Assembly (NCBI RefSeq): GCF_019613955.1 | Contig: NZ_CP080443.1 | Coordinates: 1,674,001-1,738,000, forward strand | Length of the DNA: 64,000 bases | Direction of reading: 5' to 3' | DNA from: Chryseobacterium sp. LJ668 | GTDB taxonomy: Bacteria; Bacteroidota; Bacteroidia; Flavobacteriales; Weeksellaceae | Shown here: one piece after another, positions 17,163 to 25,558 of the stretch | Position numbering within the stretch: position 1 is the stretch's first letter | Layout: each line of letters begins with the position of its first letter | Program-made: the position numbers and the translations under genes | The notes under the pieces: generated by a model | What the model was told of the DNA's origin: nothing | Seen by the model: only the letters and a program-made list of their open reading frames with translations | The model's database searches: none

Positions 17163-17904
17163 CTCTCAATTCTTTTCCGGTTAATGAAATGAAAACATCC
17201 TCCAAGTTTTCTGCATTGGCAACTCTTTCCACCAATTCTTCAGGCGTTCCCGTTGCATGGATTTTCCCGTGGTCGATGATTGCGATTTTTGTGCAGAATT
17301 CCTCCGCTTCCGAAAGGTGATGCGAAGTGTAAATAATGCACGTTCCTTTTTTATTTAAATCTAAAAGATAATCGATAATCGCTTTTTTCGACTGAACGTC
17401 AACACCAACGGTCGGCTCGTCCAGAAACAAAACTTTAGGGTTGTGAAGTGTCCCTGCAATCAGGTTGCAACGGCGTTTCATTCCTCCTGAAAACTGGTCA
17501 ACTTTTTTATTGGCAAATTTCGTTAAGCCCATTAATTCCAGAGCTTCATCGATTGCTTTGTGAAGGTAATTGTTTTTCAAACCATACAGACTTCCGAAGA
17601 ACAAAAGGTTTTCTTTCGCCGTCAAAGTCGGGTAAAGCGCATATTCCTGAGGAACAACGCCGATGATTTGTTTGATTTTCGAATTGTCTTTTTTTGGCGA
17701 CAATCCATTGATAGTAAAACTTCCTGAAGTTGGTTTAATCAGGCCCGAAAGCATAGAAATCAATGTGGTTTTTCCCGCTCCGTTGGGACCGAGAATTCCG
17801 TAGATTTCGTTTTTATCGATATTCAAAGAAATATCATTAACCGAAAAGTCTTCCGAGTTTTTGTATTTCTTGTAGAGGTTTTTTATTTCGATGATATTCT
17901 CCAA
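17152..17904 (-). CDS. ABC transporter ATP-binding protein
   Basis: This is a 250-residue ABC ATPase with Walker A GPNGAGKTT (39-47), Q-loop VPQEYALYP (84-92), signature FSGGMKRRC (138-146), Walker B VLFLDEPT (158-165) and H-loop TSHHLSEAEEF. It belongs to the CcmA/drug-exporter class that works with ABC-2 permeases. It overlaps the permease gene downstream by 11 bp and lies 1 bp after the BtrH-like gene, so it is in the same operon. Confidence 0.92.
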   Translation of the reverse strand: MENIIEIKNLYKKYKNSEDFSVNDISLNIDKNEIYGILGPNGAGKTTLISMLSGLIKPTSGSFTINGLSPKKDNSKIKQIIGVVPQEYALYPTLTAKENLLFFGSLYGLKNNYLHKAIDEALELMGLTKFANKKVDQFSGGMKRRCNLIAGTLHNPKVLFLDEPTVGVDVQSKKAIIDYLLDLNKKGTCIIYTSHHLSEAEEFCTKIAIIDHGKIHATGTPEELVERVANAENLEDVFISLTGKELRDVV

Positions 17905-17905
17905 A

Positions 17906-18901
17906 TTAAATCGCTTTTCTCAATTTCTTATAAAAAGCCTCCTCCAAATCTGCAATATGCAGCATCGATTTTGAAAGCTGATTGTAAATATCGCTTTTCG
18001 AATTTCTGTTTTTGTAAACTCTTGCAATATCCACAGCAAAATCTCTCCAAAGGTCACCGATTGCGGTGATTTCTTTAGATAATTCTTTCAATTCTTCATT
18101 TTTTAGAATCACTGCCGCTTCCTGTAAAAAAGCGCCATAAATAAACCTGAATCCGCCACCGCCGGTTCCGATTTCTTCCTGCATTCTGATCAATTGTCCG
18201 AGATAATGATTGGTCACTTTCGTACCTTTTTTATCCGCCCATTTCGGGATGCTTTTTGCGACCCAACGTATTGCTTTTACTCCGATAATCGGAACAGGTG
18301 CGAGCATATTTTTGCAGGTGTCTCTAATCCCTTTTTTGATGGCTTCTTCGAGATTTACATTTTCAGGAATGTGTGTCGGGAAGTACATATGACCTTTAGG
18401 AGCAAGCGCGCCTTTTGCATAACGTACTTTTTCAAGTTCAGCCTCGGTCAAAGTTGTAGCAAAATCCATTACAGGATCGCTGATAAGAAATTTTCCGTCT
18501 TCTTTTCCGTAAACCACAAGATTGTGGGCGTTGAAATGGAATTTGTATTCTTCAGGAAAATAAGTCAAGTTGAAAACCCCAACTTGTAAACCTGTCGGGA
18601 TATTTTGTTCTAAATTTTTCTCCAAAGCAGCCTGAGCTTCTTTAGGATTAGAAAATTTAATTCTTTTGATTTTAATACCTAATCTTTTTGCCGCCTTGCT
18701 AAAAATAGCACCCGGCATCGGACGGTAACTGAAACCTGGTGCAAAATTTACTTTTAAGAAAGGTAAATACACGAAAAACAATCCGGAGCCGATTCCGAAA
18801 ATCATGGGTTCGCTGAGTTTTAAACCTCTGTTGAGAAGTAAATTAGACGCAACACCGTTTTCGCAGTGGGCTGTCTGATGGTGCTCAAAATTCAATTTCA
18901 T
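17906..18901 (-). CDS. BtrH N-terminal domain protein, probable ACP acyltransferase
   Basis: This 331-residue protein starts with the BtrH_N type motif HCENGVASNLLL (Cys13 as the likely nucleophile) and later has FNAHNLVVYGKEDGKFLISDP (His near 127), the Cys-His pair of this papain-like fold. A second helical domain follows from about residue 170. BtrH of butirosin biosynthesis transfers an acyl group from an ACP to an aminoglycoside amine. In this cluster it is a good candidate to move the aryl polyene chain from ACP to its alcohol or phenol acceptor, forming the flexirubin ester. Its start shares one base with the upstream stop (TAATG). The reaction is inference. Confidence 0.8.
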   Translation of the reverse strand: MKLNFEHHQTAHCENGVASNLLLNRGLKLSEPMIFGIGSGLFFVYLPFLKVNFAPGFSYRPMPGAIFSKAAKRLGIKIKRIKFSNPKEAQAALEKNLEQNIPTGLQVGVFNLTYFPEEYKFHFNAHNLVVYGKEDGKFLISDPVMDFATTLTEAELEKVRYAKGALAPKGHMYFPTHIPENVNLEEAIKKGIRDTCKNMLAPVPIIGVKAIRWVAKSIPKWADKKGTKVTNHYLGQLIRMQEEIGTGGGGFRFIYGAFLQEAAVILKNEELKELSKEITAIGDLWRDFAVDIARVYKNRNSKSDIYNQLSKSMLHIADLEEAFYKKLRKAI

Positions 18902-19305
18902 TATTTACCGTCGAAGTTTTTTAATTCATCTACTGAAATCCCGAAAGTGTCGGCATATTTTTTCAAAGTAGAATCGCTGAGTTTTTTAAATATTTTCGGT
19001 TTTGCGTGTCGTTTGACTGCCCATTGCCACTTTCCGACGTATGCTGCAAGAACCTGTAAATCCATTTTATTCAATTCCATAAAATAGATGATGGGACTAA
19101 CGTTATTGTTGGCAACATTTTGTTTTGCCTCTTCAATTCTTTCATTAATGAGCTCCATCGATTCGTCGAGGGCAGCTTTTTTTGCTTCCCAGCCAATACT
19201 CTGAGCTGTAGTGTAATTGTTATTTTCATCAGTTACATATAACATTTCGGTCATATTTGCTGATTGAAGATTACTTTCGTCCTGTGGAATATCTTGTTTT
19301 TTCAC
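18901..19305 (-). CDS. conserved hypothetical protein, first gene of the pigment operon
   Basis: This 134-residue soluble protein is predicted mostly helical, with a disordered N-terminus (about 1-40) and then helices rich in Glu, Lys and Asn. The C-terminal part, KKYADTFGISVDELKNF, resembles the end of a helix-turn-helix or small helical bundle, but I cannot assign a family. It is the most upstream gene of the minus-strand run and is joined to the BtrH-like gene by a TAATG overlap, so it may act with that enzyme. A role as a regulator is possible but unsupported. Confidence 0.72.
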   Translation of the reverse strand: MKKQDIPQDESNLQSANMTEMLYVTDENNNYTTAQSIGWEAKKAALDESMELINERIEEAKQNVANNNVSPIIYFMELNKMDLQVLAAYVGKWQWAVKRHAKPKIFKKLSDSTLKKYADTFGISVDELKNFDGK

Positions 19306-19467
19306 CCGAAAATATTGATGGTTTAATATGCAGATGATGCTTTATGCATCTGTTTTCTCAATGTGCTAAAATAATAAAAATGCGGGACATGGGATAATGA
19401 AATGTATTGGAGTAAGTGCTGAGATTAATAGTAAATTATATCTAAAATATTGCTAAATTCATTTTAT

Positions 19468-19854
19468 TCACATCATAAAAACATTAAATTTATGACCATC
19501 CGGATCTGAAAAAGTAAACCCATAATAATTATCTCCAAATTCTTTCGGTTCCGATTCTATTTTTCCGCCTTCATTTTTCACATTTTCTGCCCATTCATCG
19601 ATTTCTTCTTTTGTTCCAGCTGACAAAGTGAAAATAATTTCGTTTAAATTCTCATTCTTTGAAAATAGTACGTTTGTGTTTTTTTCCAAAATATCTTTAA
19701 GGAAAAAATGGATGACAAAGTTGGTGTCGCTAAAGAAAAAGCTTGTCAGTTCATTGGACTTGCCATTAGATCTGAAGCCTAAATTTGTATAAAACTCGGT
19801 AGTACGGTCAAGATTTTCAACGGCAAAGTTTGCCCAGATCATTTTACTTTTCAT
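19468..19854 (-). CDS. VOC (glyoxalase/bleomycin resistance) family protein
   Basis: This is a 128-residue single-chain VOC protein. It opens with MIWANFAVENLDRTTEFYTNLGF (the typical first beta-alpha-beta) and ends with YYGFTFSDPDGHKFNVFMM, which holds the conserved metal-ligand region of the second module. Members are dioxygenases, isomerases or antibiotic-binding proteins; nothing here specifies which. It is a single gene, not linked to the pigment operon (162 bp upstream of its first gene). Confidence 0.85.
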   Translation of the reverse strand: MKSKMIWANFAVENLDRTTEFYTNLGFRSNGKSNELTSFFFSDTNFVIHFFLKDILEKNTNVLFSKNENLNEIIFTLSAGTKEEIDEWAENVKNEGGKIESEPKEFGDNYYGFTFSDPDGHKFNVFMM

Positions 19855-19997
19855 AAAAATATTTTTTATTGGATTAGTAAGTTACCGACTGCAAAATCTA
19901 TTCCCTGCGAGCGTATATTTTCATTAAAACATATTCTAATCTAAGATTTACTGAATATTTAAAGCTGACAAAAAATCTTCTATTAGAAATAAAAATT

Positions 19998-20076
19998 GCT
20001 CCAGCGGAGCAAAACGTTTGTAGAAAAAAATTTAAACGTAATTAAAGGAGAACTCTGTAGGAGTGGCATTTCGGTA
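19998..20076. repeat. GCTCC...GGAGC interspersed repeat
   Basis: The element starts with the small hairpin GCTCCAGCGGAGC, continues with AAAACGTTTGTAGAAAA and ends with CTCTGTAGGAGTGGCATT. Related pieces occur near 61599, 61701 and 61870. I have the impression that such elements are common intergenic repeats in Bacteroidota genomes, which was not checked. Confidence 0.55.
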
Positions 20077-20127
20077 TAGCGAGATGTAAATTTCATAAGC
20101 TGTAACAAACACTTTCTTTTTAAGACT

Positions 20128-20149
20128 AATCATTTTAATTAAAATGATT
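20128..20149. promoter_or_regulatory. 22-base perfect palindrome upstream of M16 gene
   Basis: AATCATTTTAATTAAAATGATT-type symmetry (11-base half-sites centred at 20138/20139) ends 14 bases before the ATG at 20164. It could be an operator for a dimeric regulator or a short RNA hairpin at the start codon. AT-rich palindromes also arise by chance. Confidence 0.35.
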
Positions 20150-20163
20150 TAATCAATTCTACT

Positions 20164-23076
20164 ATGAAGAAAATTTTTATTTCTCTTTCATTCTTTTTCA
20201 TGATCAATGCAGCTGCGCAAAAATTTGACACACAGACAGTGACCGACGGTCAAGGTTATACGTATGAAACTGTGAAAAATGATCAGGCGGGAGTGAGAGT
20301 CTATACTTTAAAAAACGGATTGAAAGTGTATCTCGCAAAGAACGACGATGCACCGAGAATCCAAACATATGTGCCTGTGAGAACGGGTTCAAACAATGAT
20401 CCTAGTGACAATACAGGTTTGGCGCACTACCTTGAACATATGGTTTTCAAAGGAACTTCACATTTGGGAACGCAGGATTGGGCAAAAGAAAAAGTTTTGC
20501 TTCAACAAATCTCTGATCTTTATGAGCAGCACAAAGCTGAAAAAGATCCTGAAAAGAAAAAATTGCTTTACAAAAAGATCGATGAGGTATCTCAGGACGC
20601 TTCAAAATACGCTATTGCGAATGAATATGACAAAGCTATTTCATCATTAGGAGCAACAGGAACTAACGCTCATACCTGGTTAGACGAAACAGTTTACAAA
20701 AATAATATTCCGGCAAACGAACTGGAGAAATGGCTGAAAGTTGAAAAAGAACGTTTCTCAGAATTGGTTCTAAGACTTTTCCATACAGAACTGGAGGCAG
20801 TGTATGAAGAATACAACAGAGCTCAGGATAACGACAGCCGTCTGGTAAATTATGCTTTGATGGAAGCTCTCTTCCCTAAACATCCAAACGGACAGCAGAC
20901 AACGATCGGTACTTCAGAACATTTGAAAAGCCCTTCAATGGTGGCAATTCACAAATATTTTGACACATATTATGTGCCTAATAATATGGCGGTTGTTTTA
21001 GTTGGGGATCTAGATTTCGACACAACGATAAAACTAGTCGATCAATATTTCGGGTCGTTCAAATACAAAGAACTTCCAATGAAGAAAATGGTTTCTGAAG
21101 AGCCAATGACTCAGGTGGTAACAAGAACTGTAAAAAGTCCGTCTGCACCTAGAATGACGATGGCTTGGAGATCTGATTCTTACGGGACCAAAGATGCGAG
21201 ATTAGCAAGTATGGTTGGTGAAATCTTAAGCAACAGTGGAGACGCAGGTTTAATTGATTTAAATATTAGTCAAAAGCAAAAAGTGCTAAGCGCAGGTGCT
21301 TATGAATCTCCTTACAAAACTTACGGAGCATTTACGTTATACGTTGTGCCGAAAGATGGGCAAAGTTTTGATGAGGCTAAAAAATTGTTGCTTGGACAGA
21401 TTGATTTAGTTAAAAAAGGTCAGTTTCCCGATTGGATGCTGAAAGCCATCGTCAACGATATGAAAGTTCAGCGAATGAAGGGCTGGGAAACCGCAGATGG
21501 TTTGGCAACAACGCTTTACAATGCCTACATTAACGAAAGAACGTGGCAGCAGGAATTAGACGAGATTAATGATTATGAAAAAATCACTAAAGCAGATATC
21601 GTGAAATTTGCGAATGAGTTTTTCAAAGATAATTATGTTGTCGTTTATAAAGAAAAAGGAGTGAATGACAAATTGGTTCGTGTACAGAATCCTGCAATTA
21701 CACCTATCAAACTAAACAGAGAAGCTCAATCGCCTTTTCTTAAAGATATTTTGGGTACAAAAGCCGGAGACATCAAACCTCAGTTTGTTGATTACAAAAC
21801 CGCAATCGCTACAAACGAAATTAAAGATAAGAAAGTAAGCTTTGTTAAAAACAAATACAATAAAGTTGCTCAGGTCAATTATATTTTCCCTTTCGGAACT
21901 GATAACGACAAAGAATTGGGTATAGCAGTCAGTGTTTTGCAGTATCTTGGAACTGATAAGTACACCCCTGAACAGCTGAAAGAAGAATTCTATAAACTGG
22001 GAATTTCCAATAATTTCAGAACTTCAAACGACCAGACCATTATCACTTTAAGCGGATTGGAAAGCAATATGCAGAAAGGCGTAGAATTGATGAATCATTG
22101 GATGATGAATGTAAAAGCTGACAAAGCTATCTATGATCAAACGGTGAAAACTATATTAGAATCGAGAGAAGTTGCTAAAAAAGATAAAACCAGAATTATG
22201 GCGGCTCTATCTAATTATGCTAAATATGGGAAGGATTCGAGAATGACGGACGTTGTGTCAAAACAAAGGCTGGAAAGCATTAACGTGAACGAACTGATGT
22301 CAAAAATTAAGACATTAAACCAATATCCTTACGAGATTTTCATCTACGGGGAAGACCAGAAAGGTTTGGAAAAAGCAGTTAAACCATTCATTGCTAATGC
22401 GAAAATACAGCCTGCAAAAGCTAAAGTATATGCAGAACCTACCACGGAAGGGAAAGTATATTTCACAGCTTACGATATGGTACAAATGGAAATGGCTAAA
22501 GTTGCCAAAGCTCAGAATGTTGACTTAACCAACTTTGGTAAAGTCAACGTATTCAACGAATATTTCGGCCGCGGACTGTCGTCTATCGTTTTCCAGGAGA
22601 TCAGAGAAAGTAAGTCGTTGGCATATTCAGCATATGTTTCTTACGCAACGGCTTCTGAAAAAGATCACCCGAATTATGTGACCAACTATATTGGAACGCA
22701 GGCCAACAAATTACCTCTTGCGGTAAACGCAATGAGCGATCTGATGGCGGATTTTCCTCAGATTCCGGCACAGTTTGAAAATTCAAAAGGGTCGGCGTTG
22801 AAGCAGATTGCATCAAACAGAGTCAACAGAACCAATATTTTCTACAACCAATTGGCATTGAAAAAATTGGGTGTTGATTATGATATCAGAAAAGATATCT
22901 ATGCAGAGATCCAGAATTTAAGTTTACCTCAACTAACAAGCTTCTACAACGCTGAAATTAAACCATTGAAGTACAACACTGCCATTATCGGGAAAAAAGA
23001 AAACCTGAATATGGAATCAATCAACAAAATGGGAGAATTCAAAGAAGTGACCCTTGAAGAAATCTTCGGATATTAA
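20164..23076 (+). CDS. M16 family zinc metalloprotease, two-half form
   Basis: This 970-residue protein has a signal peptide (MKKIFISLSFFFMINAAAQ). The N-terminal peptidase half carries the inverted zinc motif HYLEH (His88, Glu91, His92) in GLAHYLEHMVFKGTS, with the downstream Glu region ELEAVYEEYNRAQ. A second M16 domain without the motif occupies roughly residues 560-960. This is the insulinase/pitrilysin layout, and the signal peptide places it in the periplasm. Such proteases degrade peptides of 10-70 residues. It is transcribed alone and ends at a strong terminator (23101-23129). Nothing links it functionally to the pigment genes around it. Confidence 0.93.
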   Translation: MKKIFISLSFFFMINAAAQKFDTQTVTDGQGYTYETVKNDQAGVRVYTLKNGLKVYLAKNDDAPRIQTYVPVRTGSNNDPSDNTGLAHYLEHMVFKGTSHLGTQDWAKEKVLLQQISDLYEQHKAEKDPEKKKLLYKKIDEVSQDASKYAIANEYDKAISSLGATGTNAHTWLDETVYKNNIPANELEKWLKVEKERFSELVLRLFHTELEAVYEEYNRAQDNDSRLVNYALMEALFPKHPNGQQTTIGTSEHLKSPSMVAIHKYFDTYYVPNNMAVVLVGDLDFDTTIKLVDQYFGSFKYKELPMKKMVSEEPMTQVVTRTVKSPSAPRMTMAWRSDSYGTKDARLASMVGEILSNSGDAGLIDLNISQKQKVLSAGAYESPYKTYGAFTLYVVPKDGQSFDEAKKLLLGQIDLVKKGQFPDWMLKAIVNDMKVQRMKGWETADGLATTLYNAYINERTWQQELDEINDYEKITKADIVKFANEFFKDNYVVVYKEKGVNDKLVRVQNPAITPIKLNREAQSPFLKDILGTKAGDIKPQFVDYKTAIATNEIKDKKVSFVKNKYNKVAQVNYIFPFGTDNDKELGIAVSVLQYLGTDKYTPEQLKEEFYKLGISNNFRTSNDQTIITLSGLESNMQKGVELMNHWMMNVKADKAIYDQTVKTILESREVAKKDKTRIMAALSNYAKYGKDSRMTDVVSKQRLESINVNELMSKIKTLNQYPYEIFIYGEDQKGLEKAVKPFIANAKIQPAKAKVYAEPTTEGKVYFTAYDMVQMEMAKVAKAQNVDLTNFGKVNVFNEYFGRGLSSIVFQEIRESKSLAYSAYVSYATASEKDHPNYVTNYIGTQANKLPLAVNAMSDLMADFPQIPAQFENSKGSALKQIASNRVNRTNIFYNQLALKKLGVDYDIRKDIYAEIQNLSLPQLTSFYNAEIKPLKYNTAIIGKKENLNMESINKMGEFKEVTLEEIFGY

Positions 23077-23100
23077 TTTTTCGTTAATATAAATTGTTTG

Positions 23101-23129
23101 AAGTGAAGCAGAAATGCTTCACTTTTTTT
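23101..23129 (+). terminator. intrinsic terminator of the M16 gene
   Basis: Perfect 10-base stem AAGTGAAGCA/TGCTTCACTT with a GAAA loop, followed by five more T. It lies 24 bp after the protease stop. Confidence 0.92.
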
Positions 23130-23211
23130 GTGGAGTATTTTTCAAACATATTTGGTAAAGTTTGTATATTTCAGCGGTAACAATGATTCTAACAAATCAA
23201 TTAGAGAATAT

Positions 23212-23865
23212 ATGAAAACATTTTTCACATTAATATTGAATTTATTTCTAGGAATAAACGTTTTTGCGACATCACAATATCCTGACAAAATAATTTATAA
23301 TGGAAAAGAATATGATTTACTTAGCAATCCACTAAACGCATATTTTGAAAAGCATCCAGATAGAATCCCCAAAGGAGGAGTAATGTCATCAGCTTTATGG
23401 CGTGGGTATGTAGCGACTTTTGAAATTAAAGATAATCAACTATTTCTTAGGGATATCAAAATTCAATATCATGATACTACTTCAAAAGATAATTACCCGT
23501 ATAAATGGCGTAGCATATTTAAAGAAGTGTTTCCAGATCAAAAAGATGTGAAAATAGATTGGTTGACAGGGCTTCTGGTTGTGCCGCACGGAGAAATTGT
23601 CAATTATGTTCATATGGGATATGGTTCTACTTACGAAAACTATATTTTGTTAGAAATAAACACAGGCGACTTAAAAAAAGAAAAAAGGTATAACTATAAA
23701 GAGTATGAAAAATTCAAGGAAAAACAATTCCAAGGGTTTAAACAGACAGACTACTACAAGAAAATAAAAACCGATTTACAAAAAGACGGTAGTTCAGAGG
23801 AATTTGTTGACTCATTTTTAAAGAATTTTGTAACAGAATACACCTCTAAAATACTGACAGAATAA
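23212..23865 (+). CDS. secreted hypothetical protein
   Basis: This encodes about 217 residues from the ATG at 23212; the frame is open from 23128, but that start overlaps the terminator of the preceding gene. The chosen start gives a signal peptide (MKTFFTLILNLFLGINVFA). The mature protein is rich in Tyr, Lys and Asp, with KIIYNGKEYDLLSNPLNAYF early and a charged helical C-terminus. No family was recognised. Possibly a periplasmic or surface protein. Confidence 0.72.
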   Translation: MKTFFTLILNLFLGINVFATSQYPDKIIYNGKEYDLLSNPLNAYFEKHPDRIPKGGVMSSALWRGYVATFEIKDNQLFLRDIKIQYHDTTSKDNYPYKWRSIFKEVFPDQKDVKIDWLTGLLVVPHGEIVNYVHMGYGSTYENYILLEINTGDLKKEKRYNYKEYEKFKEKQFQGFKQTDYYKKIKTDLQKDGSSEEFVDSFLKNFVTEYTSKILTE

Positions 23866-24111
23866 TATCTGTTGATGTCAAGGAATTGTAATCCATGACC
23901 GATACAATATTAATACGCTACGCTATCTTAAATTAAGATTTATATATTGGCTCAAGGGATTAAGGATTAGCGTTAGTAAGATAATTGTAAAAATTAAAAA
24001 GGATAGCTAAATTAGGTTAACATGTCACCTCAACCTCTCAATTCATATACGACTTCATGGTTTCGCAGATGATTGAGCTTTAAAGCATACTTTGAGATAC
24101 TGAGTTTCTAA

Positions 24112-24381
24112 TTATTTCCTCCTTTTATACTTTAAATGAACCAATAGATACACCTCATCTTTTTCTATGTCTTTGCACCAGGTACGCTCAGTAACCAATG
24201 CATTTTCATAGAGATAAAGATCTTCCATATTGTTTACGTATTCTAATCTTTCAGAAGTTTTGTATTTAAAAAAAGAAATCAGATTCACCTCATCGCCAAT
24301 GGCGGGGGCAACAGGAAAATCAACAGAGTTTTCAAAATCAAATTCTATGTCGTAGGAATAAAACCTTACTTTAACGCTCAT
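24112..24381 (-). CDS. small hypothetical protein
   Basis: This is an 89-residue cytoplasmic protein with no signal or membrane segment, predicted mainly beta (VKVRFYSYDIEFDFENS, then DEVYLLVHLKYKRRK at the end). It has a single Cys and no catalytic motif. It follows the pigment block on the same strand, separated from it by a hairpin repeat at 24507-24561. Function unknown. Confidence 0.62.
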   Translation of the reverse strand: MSVKVRFYSYDIEFDFENSVDFPVAPAIGDEVNLISFFKYKTSERLEYVNNMEDLYLYENALVTERTWCKDIEKDEVYLLVHLKYKRRK

Positions 24382-24506
24382 ACTTTTATTTTGATCAAAT
24401 ATATTGAAAATAAAGGATTTTTTAAGAACATAAATTATGCTTAGAACTTTTGAAATTTCTTTTTTTTGATGTGTGTTTTAATTTTAGAGATAACTTTTAC
24501 GCAAAG

Positions 24507-24561
24507 TTTGTCATTCGGAAGGAATCTAAACCACATTGTTAGATTCTTCCCGAATGACAAA
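24507..24561. repeat. TTTGTCATTC palindromic repeat (copy 3), probable terminator
   Basis: TTTGTCATTCGG (24507-24518) pairs with CCGAATGACAAA (24550-24561), and the inner GGAATCTAA/TTAGATTCT segments extend the stem to over 20 bases. It shares its ends with the copies at 4564 and 10489. It lies about 60 bp beyond the last gene of the darA operon (minus strand) and may terminate it. Confidence 0.7.
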
Positions 24562-24622
24562 AATGATGTGAAACTTTTAACATTAAAAAAAAGTCAGCCT
24601 TGTATATCTTAAAAACAATATT

Positions 24623-25066
24623 CTACGATTTCAATTCTTGGATAAACAGACTGATCTCTGTACGAATCAATAAATTATCTCCTAAAAACGTTTCACAGAA
24701 AATCTGGCAGATGTTTTCATATTGAGAAATCATAGAAGCCTTTGAAATAATTTTATCACCCACTTTCGGCAAACCAAAGATTTCAATCTTTTTGATATTC
24801 GTGATAAAACCAATCACTTGAGTATCTGATTCAGGATTTGCGAAAAAACTTTGTCCGAGAATCGAGGATGAGGTCTGTGCAGAATGCTCGATAAGACCAG
24901 CTTCTACAAATTCATTGTTGTGAACAAATATATTCTCTGCAGTGATCTCAAAAGAAGTTTCTGCTTTTTCCTGAGTCAGCTCAAGAATATAATCAACCAT
25001 CAGCATCGGTTCACGATGAGGTAAAAAATGGTGGATATTGATCATGTTTTGTTCTTGTAATTCCAT
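24623..25066 (-). CDS. hotdog dehydratase-like protein (ApeP/FabZ-type) 1
   Basis: This is a 147-residue hotdog protein. It has the FabA/FabZ-like opening FLPHREPMLMVDYILEL (about 13-29) and the central helix EAGLIEHSAQTSSSILG (about 56-72) with an acidic Glu and a His. It keeps no complete FabZ HFPG motif, which fits the divergent dehydratases of aryl polyene clusters. It is the last gene of the minus-strand block that starts with darA, 60 bp after a second hotdog gene. The pair may act as a heterodimer in dehydration or in handling the resorcinol precursor; the exact reaction is not evident. Confidence 0.78.
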   Translation of the reverse strand: MELQEQNMINIHHFLPHREPMLMVDYILELTQEKAETSFEITAENIFVHNNEFVEAGLIEHSAQTSSSILGQSFFANPESDTQVIGFITNIKKIEIFGLPKVGDKIISKASMISQYENICQIFCETFLGDNLLIRTEISLFIQELKS

Positions 25067-25126
25067 TTAATATGGTTTGAAATCAATTTTGCTTCCCAGC
25101 CTATAAGAAACAAATTGATTTTTTTA

Positions 25127-25558
25127 TTATTTCACAACGGTTTTCATCTGCGATTTTGCAATCACGCTGCCGTTTAATTTAGTAATAATTTCTACTAAAG
25201 TTACACCCATCATTTCATTCAGAATGTTTGCCTCAGTGATTAACTGATCGTCAACTTTTGGTAATGCAGAAGCTTCAAAAGATTTTATTGCGCCGATGTA
25301 GCCAGTAGGAGCTTCTTTTCCTAGAAGAAAATATTTATATCCGGTGTGTAAAGCCACAGTTTGTGCCTGATGTTCAATCAATCCTGAAGCCTGAAAAATT
25401 CCGTCATATACAAACAGATTGCTTTCTTTAATGGTAAATCCTGAGATTACGTGGTTCTCGGAATATTCTGAAACTTCACCCACCATCACAAAAGGAAACT
25501 TCTGCGGAATAAGGTTTTCTACAAAACTTTGATCAGAATTGGGTAATGTGATTTCCAT
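25127..25558 (-). CDS. hotdog dehydratase-like protein (ApeP/FabZ-type) 2
   Basis: This encodes about 143 residues from the ATG at 25558, whose A is shared with the KAS III stop (TAATG). The frame extends to 25582, but the coupled start is more credible. The layout matches its neighbour: LIPQKFPFVMVGEVSEYSEN at the N-terminus and QASGLIEHQAQTVALHTGYK in the centre. The similarity suggests duplication or heterodimer formation. The FabZ HFPG motif is absent. The role is probably in chain processing for the resorcinol or polyene moiety. Confidence 0.78.
   Translation of the reverse strand: MEITLPNSDQSFVENLIPQKFPFVMVGEVSEYSENHVISGFTIKESNLFVYDGIFQASGLIEHQAQTVALHTGYKYFLLGKEAPTGYIGAIKSFEASALPKVDDQLITEANILNEMMGVTLVEIITKLNGSVIAKSQMKTVVK

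Larger units (their letters stand above)
19855..20163. other. intergenic region with repeat and palindrome
   Basis: The 309-bp divergent spacer between the VOC gene and the M16 protease gene holds no gene. It contains an interspersed GGAGC-type repeat (19998-20076) and a perfect 22-base palindrome (20128-20149). Confidence 0.7.

Noticed and set aside
23128..23211. Upstream extension of the hypothetical gene after the M16 protease
   Set aside because: It begins inside the terminator of the protease gene; the ATG at 23212 starts a signal peptide.
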